From contig CBFFRP010000211.1 of NCBI GenBank assembly GCA_965644295.1, positions 1 to 64,000 of the forward strand: a DNA stretch of 64,000 bases. The letters run 5' to 3'. A program made the position numbers and the translations under genes. The notes below the pieces were generated by a model. It was not told where the DNA came from, searched no databases, and worked only from the letters and a program-made list of their open reading frames with translations. Below are positions 29,601 to 39,920 of this stretch, piece after piece (position 1 is the first letter of the stretch; each line of letters begins with the position of its first letter). Source of the DNA: Paraphysomonas bandaiensis (Eukaryota; Chrysophyceae).

Positions 29601-30828
29601 ATATTTCCCCTCCTCGAGCTGGACAATTTAAGTATACTGCTATATCGGCCGAGAAATTTGGACGAACGGAGTCCTCATCCTTTGTCCGAAAACTTACTCT
29701 GGTGATCTTCGCCCTGGCGCATACATCACATAGACACTGTTCTTTGGAAACACGTTTCGAGAGATGTTTTCGTTTCAGTCCAGTCCCAATAATTAGCATT
29801 CTTTTGTGGGCTTCTACCAACGCATGCTTGTTAAAATGACCCGCTCTCCTATGTAACAGCTCCAGTTCATCCTCACCCGTACGGTCACTGAGATTTACTT
29901 CTGAATCACTGGATGTCGATACGTCTGGAAGCTCCAATAACTGCTGTGTTGGCACAGCAGTCATTCCATTCTTCATAGGTCCCTCCAACACCAGCTCATC
30001 CGTATTTCTGTCATATATCTGTATACCATACCATACAGTAAATCGATATCCCATATCGTTCAACTTCCGTCCAGAACAAAGACACCGATTTATCTGACTT
30101 GATACCTCAATGTTCTTCCATGCTCCACGGGAACCTACACTCGTGACGCATATCTCTGACCCTTTTTTCGAACCATTAATAACCTTTGATGTGTGCATAT
30201 GACTATCAAGTATATTCACATCATTTATCAAAAACATTGATGACGAACAACAGGTATCAATGTATGTATAGTGAATATCCTCATGCACACTACTGCATAT
30301 ATTCGTCTCATACACATTACATGACAAGTGATACTCTTCCTGTTGCTCGATCATATTTGCTTCGTCTTCGTCAGACAAATCCGCTGGCTCTCCACGCCTG
30401 ATGTTTTCAACTGTAAGTAGTCTTTTGTCTGGTTTCCTTCCATCTTGAAACCTCACAGCCTTGCTCTTGCTTTGCGAGTACTTCTTTTTCGATGCTGGAC
30501 AATCGATGGCAAGATGTTCCTTTGACTTACAATTTCTGCACCCAGTATATTCGGCACTTCCAGGTCGCTGCCCTGTAATCTCTGTATCCTTCTTCATCGG
30601 CTTCTTCTTACCGTTGTTCTTCTTACGATGATCCCTCTCTCTGCGATATCGTTTCTTACTGTCTATCAGGTTCAGCTCCTCCACTCTTTTACGCTTCTTC
30701 TCCAACGCTTCCTTCCCAGCCATAGTATCATCATAGCCTTCTATCTTACGTGATACAGTTACATAATTAACATCATCATCCATCAAGTATAATCCAACTC
30801 TCAGTTGAGCATACTCTTCATTGAGCAA
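26692..30828 (-). CDS. Copia Gag C-terminus and Pol polyprotein
   Basis: 1378 codons without a stop, in the +1 frame relative to Gag; no ATG at its start, so expression by frameshift is likely. Domains in order: zinc knuckle C-x2-C-x4-H-x4-C (CRNCKSKEHLAIDC); a protease-like site YIDTCCSSSMF, where the usual Gly after D-T is Cys; integrase HHCC (LHRRAGH to CDVC) and core D-D-E (SADIAVY, HADGAGE, NAIEERKF); reverse transcriptase with LDVSSAF and YVDDIII; and RNase H with SDSDWAGD, SSMESEYMA and MDSKSAK. The order protease-integrase-RT-RNase H defines Copia. It overlaps the Gag frame by 11 bases. Confidence 0.93.
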   Translation of the reverse strand: MLNEEYAQLRVGLYLMDDDVNYVTVSRKIEGYDDTMAGKEALEKKRKRVEELNLIDSKKRYRRERDHRKKNNGKKKPMKKDTEITGQRPGSAEYTGCRNCKSKEHLAIDCPASKKKYSQSKSKAVRFQDGRKPDKRLLTVENIRRGEPADLSDEDEANMIEQQEEYHLSCNVYETNICSSVHEDIHYTYIDTCCSSSMFLINDVNILDSHMHTSKVINGSKKGSEICVTSVGSRGAWKNIEVSSQINRCLCSGRKLNDMGYRFTVWYGIQIYDRNTDELVLEGPMKNGMTAVPTQQLLELPDVSTSSDSEVNLSDRTGEDELELLHRRAGHFNKHALVEAHKRMLIIGTGLKRKHLSKRVSKEQCLCDVCARAKITRVSFRTKDEDSVRPNFSADIAVYLNCPARGGEIYVLKLTHHASRMFWSEGLVHRTGSSVLQVFKKIFEGDVKRYKLEMHHYHADGAGELICDELRQYLRSQGCYQHTWSSTDSPEMNAIEERKFRTCGEMTLAMLIQSGLPSQFWLDAYMAARYILIRLPTKTAKGYMSPLEFLTGEAPNLKYLRVWGCRAYVLTTKADRRKDWDDKALIGYLIGYSDEKVGYDVYLPATDRVVTSVHVLTDESIPSRSESYFAEIDALRVKEAERPKIVSDYAGLEGTYHIDDEDGLLYKTTRVVERKGVIVAYRSLVTAGRKHIEHRVPIHVEDVVRMTAETPGNTGYIGKGDALSTMPARVLDQGRPGGLQESPDPTCQETAVRLQTSEDYESGVVSGAPPTTHDVRAQDEQGTGSYIPRRPIELDGDGRVRRKRLQRRLANASVLGEINMVEVPDAHNIDLNHAETEDIKIPNSYAEAERSPQYQQWRKARMVEKTSLLKRRVLKIVKIPSGVKLVRAKYVHTVKRDILGNIVKYKARLVALGNLQEKKEEEPSTFAPVVKGITIRLVLAIAFMLQMHVHQLDVSSAFCYADLEDDVYMAPPPDEELLAGWCFQLIKALYGLRSSPRQWNKHIDKFIKSLHFTPCILDTCLYMRWSNGKLHLLLIYVDDIIIASADLTYLESVKRRFCETFEMHDLGVCKRFLNIRITRGENWYMLDQSEYAKNIIKKFSSVMGKSSKNKEAPLPTNVQDLLAEERELTEEQKQWVDSFPYRQIIGAVLYLAMHTRPDLAYAVGLLSRFSSCPTYASCKLAIHLLKYLRGTIDEGIRFSGSEFDLHVFSDSDWAGDRLTRRSTTGYIVFLCAGALAWQSKLQTTVATSSMESEYMAEYAAMQELVWLRGVFKELGLLVAKPTPFFMDSKSAKDLSENPVYHKRSKHIDIKYHWVREHVNGKFPTAKLIHVSTDDMAADIFTKALSTKLFSRHEKTITGVKRSVSTRVEEQQKKRPRRG

Positions 30829-31405
30829 GCCTTCTCGTAGTCGACTTGTTTTTTGATACCTCCGAGATATCCTGCTGCTGCTCCTGTAGTTCCTTCAGCA
30901 GTAGTTCGAACCGTAGTACGTAGTCCTTCGCCGTCTCCTCCGGACGCATACGGAAAGAACCATATTGAGTTAAGAGGTCACTGATCCTATTTTGCTTCCC
31001 TCCAGCAAAACACTTCTTCAACTCATCAATCATTACATGTGTTTTGAACCTGTTTACACCACTCCCTTCTGCCTTGAACGCTTTGTGGGTAAGATGGAAT
31101 TTACGCAGCGCTTTCGGGGAATGCTGCACCGCATCCCTGCAGTAAGAATAAGCTATGGCGTTCGCCTTCCAATACCTCTTCACAGCCTGTCTGTACGCCT
31201 TCTCCTCCATCAACGTAAGTGGCTGCTCCCCGAAGTCGCTCTCCTTAGGTGGCAGTTCCACCGCTACCTCGCTTTGTTCCTTCCTCATAAGGAATGTCTC
31301 GAAGTCCTCAATCCATTGTTCAACGTTAGTCTCGTTGAACTGAGGAACTACTCCTCTATCCTCCTTCTCTCCTCCTCGCTCGCTACCATGTTGGGAAATG
31401 CTCAT
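30818..31405 (-). CDS. Copia Gag N-terminal part
   Basis: 195-residue frame beginning MSISQHGSERGGEK inside the LTR and ending TGA at 30818-30820. It is rich in charged helices, as in Copia capsid domains (NVEQWIEDFETFLM near the start). The natural Gag continuation, including the CCHC knuckle, is in the next frame: the last about 15 residues here are out of register with it. A +1 shift near 30840-30870 would join them. Confidence 0.8.
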   Translation of the reverse strand: MSISQHGSERGGEKEDRGVVPQFNETNVEQWIEDFETFLMRKEQSEVAVELPPKESDFGEQPLTLMEEKAYRQAVKRYWKANAIAYSYCRDAVQHSPKALRKFHLTHKAFKAEGSGVNRFKTHVMIDELKKCFAGGKQNRISDLLTQYGSFRMRPEETAKDYVLRFELLLKELQEQQQDISEVSKNKSTTRRLAQ

Positions 31406-31681
31406 TTTACTTAGATCAAAGAGAGATTAAGTTGTTAGACTAGATAGATTTATTAATATCGTTTACACGAATTGTGTTAAACAACACAAGCTCGTTTTGT
31501 GCCATGCATAAATCACTACTTCTGTAGACCTTTCGCTACTAAACATATCTTGAAAGAGCAAACTATTTCAGTTTTCTCAATATCATAACAGCATCTACAC
31601 ATCACCATACTTCACTGTATTCTCGTACATTGTCTTCAAGTACCACATTGAATATACTAGGATACAGTCCATATTCTAATA
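31389..31681 (-). repeat. Copia 5' LTR
   Basis: Identical to the 3' LTR. The Gag ATG (31405-31403) lies inside its last 17 bases, so the primer-binding site is translated. Confidence 0.95.
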
Positions 31682-32254
31682 CAGGTAAGTGTTGGCAGAT
31701 ATGCAGCTACGTGTGTTAAAGAACAATATTTTGTTGGCAAATAATGTAAACTATCATTACACTGTACCCTTCTGTGCTACTATTGTATACTCTGATATAT
31801 AGATTAATGGTTACAAATTTACTTTAGCCTATTTCTCCATGAGTTTTGCGTACATACGCACTTACCATTTCTCATTGTGTACTCCTAATATTTGGCCTAA
31901 CAATTAGATCAAATGTAAATTTGAACCAAATATTTACCATTGTAAAAGTTCGTAAGCCTCAGGAGTACCACATCACCATATTACATATTATTATACCATT
32001 GCAATTAAAATACGCATCTTTACATACATTCACAATATCAATAAACCACGTAATCAACGCCGAAGTATTGAACGGTGTCAATTCATCCACTTCAATACGC
32101 AAAATATATAAATCGTAGTACACAGAATGAAACCATATAATACATATAATGAATGAAACCATTATCATAATACATATGCAAAGTGTTAAATCACTTCAGT
32201 GACATCACAAAAATCACAAGTGATGTCATACAATAAAGAATTTACTCCTCTTTT
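31682..32254. other. Intergenic with a CRE-like inverted repeat
   Basis: AT-rich, with no gene recognised. TGACATCAC (32200-32208) and GTGATGTCA (32220-32228) form a 9-bp inverted repeat 27 bp before the next start codon, resembling a paired bZIP-type half site. Confidence 0.5.
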
Positions 32255-32580
32255 ATGGAGCTTGTCATACTATCAGGTGGTGGGAACGTCTTACGAGAGG
32301 ACTGTCGTGCTACGTTACCTAGATATGCAATAGCAATACATAGTAAGTGTTATGCAGAAGTTACAGAACGTATCCCAACTCACTTCGTGTTAGCGGCGCA
32401 CTATCAACAGAAGAAGCACCAATTGAATTCCGGCGTTTACTTGATCCCTGTGGGGTGGATATGGGCTTTGTAGATACGGATGTAGCTGCATTACGATCGT
32501 CTGCAGGAAAGGTTCTACGACTACTATTCCGCCCTGCTATACAACTCAGTCTATTTTATTTTACACAACTCAACTCTTAA
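32255..32580 (+). CDS. Small hypothetical protein, two exons
   Basis: Exons 32255-32342 and 32411-32580 join in frame across a 68-nt intron (GTAAGT...CAACAG) to give 85 residues. The N-terminus MELVILSGGGNVLRED is followed by LPRYAIAIHKEAPIEFRRLL and a helical C-terminus. No family was recognised. Its stop codon lies two bases from the stop of the convergent EF-hand gene, so the 3' UTRs must overlap. Confidence 0.45.
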
Positions 32581-32582
32581 GT

Positions 32583-33905
32583 TCAAAAACACGCATGAAT
32601 GGCACAAGGCATAGGATATTTATTAATAGGTGTTTGCATACACCCGGGTATCTGATACTTACCATGACTCATTCCGGATTGGGTGGACGGATCCACACCA
32701 ACAGACATTCGTCTACCTTGGCTTCCAGTACTACCCTGACTACCAAGGCTTGACCCACTGTTCTGTCGAGAAAGTCGGCGACTAGAAGAGGGATCCCCTA
32801 CGCTCCCTTGACTGCCTGTACTGCTGACAGAAAGACGGCGGCCTATTTCACACACCTCACAAGTCATCCTCTATATACAATCAAACACAGCAGTTTTGAG
32901 TTACTAACCAGTCATGCTTCCGGAGCGCGACATCCTGCGACCGGAGTTTTGTTTGACTAGGTCATCCAAGCTCATAGTGGACTGCACCTAGAAACCCAGC
33001 ATAGTAGTCAATATATCAAAGACAAAGGTGCACTGCAACTTTACCGTCGGTTTGGACTTCTCTCTCTCATCATCCGTAGTATGCTGGTCTGAGCTGTGGT
33101 CGGAAGGGTTATACACAAAATCATCATTCAATAGATGCTTCTCAATTTTCAAAAGGGATAAATAATGCTTGCCAAGGATATCATCCCGACGCTCTTTACA
33201 GCGCTGCCAGCGTTTTTCTGGAAGAATACGCTGCTTCAATGTGAGTTGATATCGAAATGCTGGTTTAAGAACTTCAGGATGAAATTTGCAGTACTCTTTG
33301 AAAAAATGACGGCTAACACCAGTGTTTCCTAATTGTTTCTGACGGAGAATTTTTTTCTTGAGTCTAACGAACAAGCTAATTAATCATGCACGTGAAAAAC
33401 ATAGTATTATAGTTTACGTTTGAAATGCTTCGGCAGATGGATTCTTGGTTCCATATAAATCTTCCATCATTTCATCATATTCCTCATGATCTAACTTCCC
33501 ATTTCCATCGAAATCGTACACCTCAAACACAAATAATGCTGTGTTTACTGGTTAGTAACATAGTGTAGAATCTGGTATCTGATTACCGAAATTATCCAAG
33601 TGAGTGCAGTAGTTCCATATGACTAATACAAACTCTCGGAAGTCAATTTGCCCTGATTGGTCCTCATGATCGAGCATACTAAACACCCGCTTCATGAAGA
33701 CATTTCCATGAAACCCCAAATACTTTAGTGTTGTGGCTATAGTGGGTGTCTTTGTCTCACATTTATCTCGTGATATAATTTTTAGAAAAACATTATGTAA
33801 CTTGGTAATGTCACTCTCGTCCAGACGAAGAGTATCGAATTCAGACTTCCATTCAAGTAAATCTGGGTGAGTTTCATACGCACAGCGTGAGTCGGAACAT
33901 CCCAT
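32583..33905 (-). CDS. Predicted N-myristoylated EF-hand protein with Ser-rich tail
   Basis: Five coding exons: 33905-33587, 33538-33418, 33375-33045, 32987-32909 and 32842-32583, giving 369 residues. A likely 5' UTR intron (GTAAGT at about 33990 to CACAG near 33947) makes the ATG at 33905 the first in the mRNA. MGCSDSRC fits N-myristoylation plus palmitoylation. Two EF-hand loops are clear: a degenerate DHEDQSGQIDFRE and DFDGNGKLDHEE. A basic helix (VRLKKKILRQKQ) follows. The last two exons are Ser/Gly/Arg-rich with GSQGS repeats and RRMS/RRLS sites typical of basophilic kinases. It may be a membrane-tethered calcium sensor; partners are unknown. Confidence 0.75.
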
Positions 33906-34594
33906 GACTTCAATAAGATGTTTTACGTCAAACAAGAGAGCTGTGAGTATCAACAGCGACCAATATTGAAGTAAAGGCGGATAATACTTACAAAAACGAT
34001 AGGATTTCTGTCAGTCTGATTAATATTTATATGACTATTAACTCAGTTAATGGGATCTGATCTGTTTCGTTAATCCGCATCAATAATGTGATAGAAAATA
34101 TGTCATCATACGATCGATGGAATGAATCAGAGATGCTAATATCACCACAATGAGTAATTATAGTAATATTATGAGAACAGTGTGATATATCGTTAACCTC
34201 ATAAGATCATCATGCTGATTCGCTGATTCGCTCGTTATATGGCGTTATATATATATATATACCGGTATACGGTACACAGAATACTACATGAAAATTCTGA
34301 TATCTAGATATCTATACGAAGGTGTGCGAAATGATATCCGTATATCTAAAAAAACAGATTTTTTCTTAGAATAACCTAATTTATATTTCAACAAGTAGTT
34401 TACTTCCTTCTATGAGAAATGCAGATTCCGATTTGGACACTGTCTTTAAGTGAAGTGAGGAGAGGATTCTACTGAAGGCATATATAGTGTACACACCGAC
34501 AAACATACATACATATATATGCCTTAACAACACACTGTTAATTACATACAACTTTGAGTTTAGTTAACTTTCCTTCATATTAATCGTTTATTGG
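33906..34594. promoter_or_regulatory. Divergent promoter region with ACCGGTATACGGT motif
   Basis: Contains the probable 5' UTR exon and intron of the EF-hand gene (33945-34030), a (TA)n tract at 34246-34260 followed directly by ACCGGTATACGGTAC, and ATATCTAGATATCTAT palindromes near 34300. Confidence 0.5.
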
Positions 34595-36023
34595 ATGAGT
34601 TTTTTTTCCAACACCGCATCTGGTGCGCTGATAGCTGTATATAATTAATACACGCATAACATACTTGATTTATAGGTAACAAGACTACTTTCTTTGGATT
34701 GGCCCCGAAATCTCCCGTCGCCAACTCTCGTGCAGACAGTGATATATGCGGATCTGATTTCCTTAAGAATTCAGTGTTTTCGTCGACTTCTTCCGCATAC
34801 GCATTCTTATCTTCCACTTTAAGTTCTTCAAAGCCTGTGTCATCTGCTACAACTGAAGAACAGCATGAGAAAGGCTCGTCAAAAGGCAGTATATGACTCA
34901 CTAGATGAATATATTGTAATTTTATTTGCATAGCTCCTGACTCAAGCGAAGAGTCACCTTCTACAGGTGAAATATATAAAACAAAAATATATATGTTTTA
35001 CATTTAATTAGGGCAAGAGTGCAACCAGTCTAAAAAGGTTGAAAGTACAGAACCTGTACAAGTTGATGGTAGTGATGAGTCGATAATGGTTTGTGAGAGG
35101 CCGAGTGAGTCACTTGAAAGAACTCATGGCACGCAGCCTTCAGAGTCTATTGAAAAACATCAAGAAAGTAAACAAGCTCCAGTTGTACGTACACGATCAC
35201 ATGAATCTATTACTCCTGCTGTTGCATCTAGTCAAACCAAGCGATTAAAAACTGGCAGTAGTAAAAAACCAATTACTCCAGAGCTAAAGCTGCTAGCCCC
35301 ACCAACAGTGCTACCACGACAACCTAAACCACCAATGCCTAAAGTGTCCGTCTCCGGTTATAAAGAAGGTTATAACTTAAACAACAAGATCTTGTTCTGA
35401 TTAATAATTAGCTGAAGATATGGTAGCTCAGAGTAAGAATTCTTCATCACGTTTAAGTCCGGTCACTACCCATACTGAAGTCCCTCCAGTCGTAACGACC
35501 ACAAATGACAAGGTCAAATTTATGACAGCGTAGTATAATAATAATTTGGACTGTTATACAGTGTGTTGACGAAACCACATCTGAGATGGTTGGAGAACAG
35601 TCATCTACGGAAACGCCATCGGTGCGTGCCATTGGGGATCTTGAAATAGAGTATAGTGCAATGGAGGAGTCTTTCGAATCTATAAGCGACTGTTTGCATG
35701 ACTTAGACGTGCTCCTTGAAACAGGAAATGACCTCTTGAAAAATACCACAGCATGCATGGATCAATCTGATCTTCAGCTCACGAAACTTTGCCACAGGTA
35801 CGCCACTAACCAAACGTATGCGATTTGCACTGGTATCACCAGTGTCACTTATATATATGCAGATTGTATATGAATGACTGTACGGAATCTGCGGCACTGA
35901 GGATTGCTTTAGCACACAAAAAACTGATGGTACTGAGGTATGGGTGTGTTGATGTTATTACAGTCACTGATATTTTCTTACAGTACGAAGCTTGATGATC
36001 TGAATATTAAGTCTAATGCTTAA
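34595..36023 (+). CDS. Ser/Pro-rich protein with C-terminal coiled coil, unknown
   Basis: Eight exons keep one frame: 34595-34636, 34684-34888, 34934-34966, 35012-35368, 35412-35512, 35562-35797, 35863-35937 and 35984-36023, giving 362 residues. Exon 2 uses a CAAG acceptor a few bases after a non-working TATAG. The first two thirds are disordered, with Ser/Glu/Pro-rich stretches (SESLERTHGTQPSESIEKHQ) and a Pro-rich LLAPPTVLPRQPKPPMPK. The last 100 residues are amphipathic helices (EESFESISDCLHDLDVLLET and following) suited to a coiled coil. No family was recognised. The small first exon makes the exact start less certain than the rest. Confidence 0.6.
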
Positions 36024-36432
36024 TTATTTTTTCCAATTTTTCTATGTATATATACGACACTTATCTTTAGATGTACTCTCTATTTAGCCTGATACCGAAA
36101 ACGCGTGATGTAGCGTCAAGATTTTGTTTACTTTATTTTCGGATTACGTGGCATGGTATTCATTCGTTGTTTTAATGTAAAAATATACTCAAAATGAACA
36201 CTGAAATGGATATAGAGTAGTGTCTGCTTGCTCTTGCCAGGCTAACACAAAACCTTAGGTTGTATACAAAGCAGTTTGAATTTATTATGTACACTATTTT
36301 CCACTCAATTAATTACATAATATCCGCAAAACAAAAAAAATCAATGCGCACGAGTTCCAACTACTGTGTTTCCAAAATTACGGATACTTCAAGAACAAGA
36401 CATCAAATTAAACACATATAAAAATTGCCTGC
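36024..36432. other. Convergent intergenic region
   Basis: Short 3' flanks of two convergent genes. AATAA-like signals only. Confidence 0.5.
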
Positions 36433-37789
36433 TCAATGGTGAGTTCCAGAATCCATCAAAACATATTTAAGCCGTTTTGCTGTCTGGAAGTGGGGAACGT
36501 TGCCAGATCTGACTTCACTACGACTACATTGTTTTTTTTCATTTCGGTGACACTCTATCTTGGTGAACACTCTGTAACTTTGTTGAGGTAGATTTTCGTG
36601 AGCATAGCACATAAGCGTATCAACGACCGCCGACACAATACCAATAGCCCGTCGTCTCGACGCTGCTGGAACCTCGTAAGGTTGCCTGGAATAGGGTATT
36701 ACATCGGCAAATTCACAAACGAAGATAGCACAATAATATAATTATTGCGAATAGAACTGATATACATACAGATGTCACCGCAAACCAGTGACTAAAATCT
36801 AATACGGCGACTCCAATTGTACTGACCCTGAAAGAGCGTTCAATGGATATACAGCAGGCCCGCATGAAGTATCTACCAGTACTTTTTTGCATCTTGCTTT
36901 CGCTGGTGCAGAGCCTTTCGTTTCAAGGCCGTAACAACGACGCCAATATTCGATAAACGACTTCTCCGTGCTGGGTAAATACTCACAGTAGCCTCTTGCT
37001 TGATTTGCTTTGTCAAATGGGGTGAGAGTGTCTTTCTGATCAGATATCTCACGAACAGCAATGGTCTCGCCCGTGCAAGCACAGAACGCCACGTTACCTT
37101 CGGTGGTTAGTGTGTCAGATACGAGTGGAAGAGACCTGTAACAACGAGCTTCAACTTCTACAACGCACGTCTCTACAAATACATTAGATATTTTACCATT
37201 TTCTGTATAATACCATTTTCTAAGGACTCGAAATTTCTTACAATACATGCATCGATATAACATTCGGAAGTGACACCAATTGTTGGTCCAAGTCTAACAC
37301 ACACCATCACTCTCAGCACATATCTAGGCATATTTCAGGTTAACCTCGAAACTACAAAGCCATCAAAATCATCATCGTTTGGCTTAAAGGATGTCCATCC
37401 ACATTGAAGTAAAATTAGATATATTGCTTGTGGCACACATGAGCACACACTGTCAACAACGCTAGTCATGGGTTGACTTCGTATCACTTCCACTTCCAAA
37501 CCCAATTCTTGTTTGATTTCTTCTGTTGTTATATCGAACGCTCGAGTGATTACAAATACACTTTTTGATGACAAAAGTTCACTTCGACATAACCATTTTC
37601 TCTTCTCCCATAAGTACGCACAGATCTAATGCCGAATATGTTACATTAGTATGTCATATCACAACTGCTGACCGCAAATGCTGATCGATCACAATAATCA
37701 CTAATTATGCGAACATCCCATCCCCAATCGACACCCACAGATCGCAAGTCATTACACAGTGAAACATATATGCTATGTTCACTCGACAT
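36433..37789 (-). CDS. Uncharacterised Cys/Trp-rich protein, four exons
   Basis: Exons 37789-37673, 37625-about 37356, 37293-36827 and 36685-36433 join in frame to about 368 residues. Three of the donors are weak (GTCAGC, GTAGTT or GTTTCG, GTCAGT). The middle contains FDGF, then WTNNWCHFRMLYRCMYCKKF followed by KWYYTENGK, a Trp/Cys/His spacing that hints at a small zinc finger, but no known family could be matched. Further Cys residues (CACTG, CRR/CYG) follow. The last exon is basic. It may be a DNA-binding or transposon-derived protein; this is only a guess. Confidence 0.5.
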
Positions 37790-38744
37790 ATTTTACTACA
37801 AACAGAAACACACTGCACCGATCAACTCAGATGATGTTACCTATACGCTATTCAGCTCCTCTACAACCAGTGGGGTTGTGGAATAAATATACGAAGCATT
37901 AGTTGCATCGCGATGCATGTCAAGTGAGGTATATGAATGACATAGTCACCTGGTGGATGTCTGCATGATGGAAGCAATGCACATGAACACACACATAGGC
38001 AACGAAGTGAAGAAAAAAAATCAAAAACTAATAGCCAATCATTATCTGTTAAATATTATTGGTTGGTGAATATGAGTCTGTCTGTTGGAAGTGGTGTGTA
38101 TGTCCCTCATTCGCCATATCCCTCAACGATATCTAGATATATGATAGAAACTCTCAAGGCACATTGGAGTTATGCAGTATTTATCAGTCCTATACAGTCA
38201 GGAATAGCACAGCCCCATTTCGGTGATTCTGTATCAGTTGTGTGCTTCATTGAACGAAAAGTAATATATATTAAGCGGTTATCTTCTATAGTGCAAGAGG
38301 ACCATTATAATTCAGTGAGAGTATAACACACATGCAATATGGTAAGCAGCATTCTCATTCATAATGAGAGCAAAGTACTACATACTCGAATCAACAAACA
38401 CGTCTATTTGGGGACGATATGTGGAGTGCGAAAGAATAGACAAAACAAAGTAATCGTGGTAATATGCTATGCTTCTTTCTAGGAATATTGTGCATGCATA
38501 AAATAGAGCTCATGAATTGGAAATGTTGTGATACCAGGGTATTAAACCCTAGCTCATCTAAACCAAACAGTCATAGTATAAAGTATAAAGCATAAAATAA
38601 CCCGAGAACTGTTTATTACAATGTTTTCCTACTACCAATAATAGCTATAATGGGTCAGTAGACAATATGTGTTTTGACTACTGTCATCAAGGCACTCCTA
38701 GAGGGATTATACTTAGAAGTCGGTGCTATGTATATGCCTAGTAC
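37790..38744. other. Intergenic with one weak ORF
   Basis: AT-rich. A plus-strand ORF at 38072-38326 is the only candidate gene; the rest up to the hAT element shows nothing recognisable. Confidence 0.4.
38072..38326 (+). CDS. Short ORF of doubtful status
   Basis: 84 codons from ATG (MSLSVGSGVYVPHSPYPS) to TAA. It has balanced composition and sits divergent to the gene at 36433-37789, but no splice partner or family feature supports it. Confidence 0.2.
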   Translation: MSLSVGSGVYVPHSPYPSTISRYMIETLKAHWSYAVFISPIQSGIAQPHFGDSVSVVCFIERKVIYIKRLSSIVQEDHYNSVRV

Positions 38745-39633
38745 CAGGGATAGGGAACAATATATTGCAATACTATGGTTAGATAGCGTTCCATCAATAG
38801 TATTGATGGATTTTTTAACCGGCCCTACAATACTATTTCAGTATATTGCCATATATTAGTATGACTAAGCAGTAAGTAAACACATCCGTAGTTTCCATTT
38901 TTAGTACTTGCCATTATAAGGTCTTAAAGGTCACTTGATAATCAAACCCACTACTCTTAACTAATTAAAAGTGTCCTCATACTCATCCTTGAGCCATCAT
39001 CGGTGACTTCATTATCACCATATTCATCCAATATTGATTAAAATATGTTTGCATTCGGCCACAACTGTCGGTTAGCTTTCAGAATCAACAGCAAATTAAG
39101 TGTAGTAGGATGCATACGTTTGTGCAACACTGATATAATCAGTTTTGCTGCGCTGAGCAGGCATTCACATGTATTGGAAGTACATACTACATGACTCGTG
39201 CACCTGTACTTAGATATTTCAACTTTCCGTTTCTTAAGTTATTGAGCTGATTGAAGAATTTTCTCCGCATAGCCAACTTCTACTTTATGTAAATGTCCCT
39301 TCTTTTGTATGCATTCATCGTTCAGTTGTCTCTTCTTATCACTATAAGATATATATATTATATTAAGAGAATTACTGTGCATACATGTTTGAGCTGGCGA
39401 TACATAAAGAATAGAAAATAACATCAAAAATAGGCTTTTTTTCTTATTTTCCGGATATTTGTATACATAGGCGTATATTTTTCACCATACAGTTAAGAAT
39501 CTTCTCTTATATGACAATATTATAGTATTGTGAGCTCTTTTAACAGAAACAATATTGATGGAATATTTGACCAGTCCACCAGTCAATATATTGTACAATG
39601 TATTGCAATACAAGATATTGTTCCCTATCCCTC
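38745..39633 (-). mobile_element. Non-autonomous hAT transposon, copy 1
   Basis: Ends CAGGGATAGGGAACAATATA and, inverted, TATTGTTCCCTATCCCT, flanked by the perfect 8-bp target duplication CCTAGTAC (38737-38744 and 39634-39641). The 8-bp duplication and CAGGG end are hAT hallmarks. The interior, on the minus strand, is homologous to the transposase C-terminus in copy 2 but carries stops. The last base of the right end (C instead of G) is mutated. Confidence 0.9.
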
Positions 39634-39920
39634 CCTAGTACTCTAGTCTCTAGTATAGCCCTCGTGCCTAGTGTAAACGTGTAAACGGAAATAGAGTTTA
39701 GCAAAAACATTAAAACTAATTACATTGATTTATCCTCATGTAGCTTACATGTAGAGAACAACATAATATTCAGATACATGCTAATGAAATAAACATTGTA
39801 TCTACTACAAAGAACTGTGCAACAGGTAATAGTCAGATATCTGTCCACACATTGCTACCTCATCTTTAAAACTATTTACATAATCACTAATATAGGTTAA
39901 ATACAAACATAAAAAGGTGT

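Larger units (their letters stand above)
26226..31681 (-). mobile_element. Young Copia LTR retrotransposon (5456 bp)
   Basis: Two 293-bp LTRs (26226-26518 and 31389-31681) appear identical base for base. They are bracketed by the 5-bp target duplication CAGGT (26221-26225 and 31682-31686). In the element's own orientation the LTR starts TATTAG and ends CCCAACA. The 5' LTR is followed by TGGTAGC, a candidate primer-binding site for initiator tRNA-Met. GAGTGGGAG precedes the 3' LTR as polypurine tract. Gag and Pol frames are long and free of stops apart from one frame offset. Confidence 0.95.

Noticed and set aside
34699-34896. Minus-strand ORF 34575-34931 as an alternative gene
   Set aside because: The plus strand gives eight exons with consistent phase through this region, so the minus ORF is a shadow.
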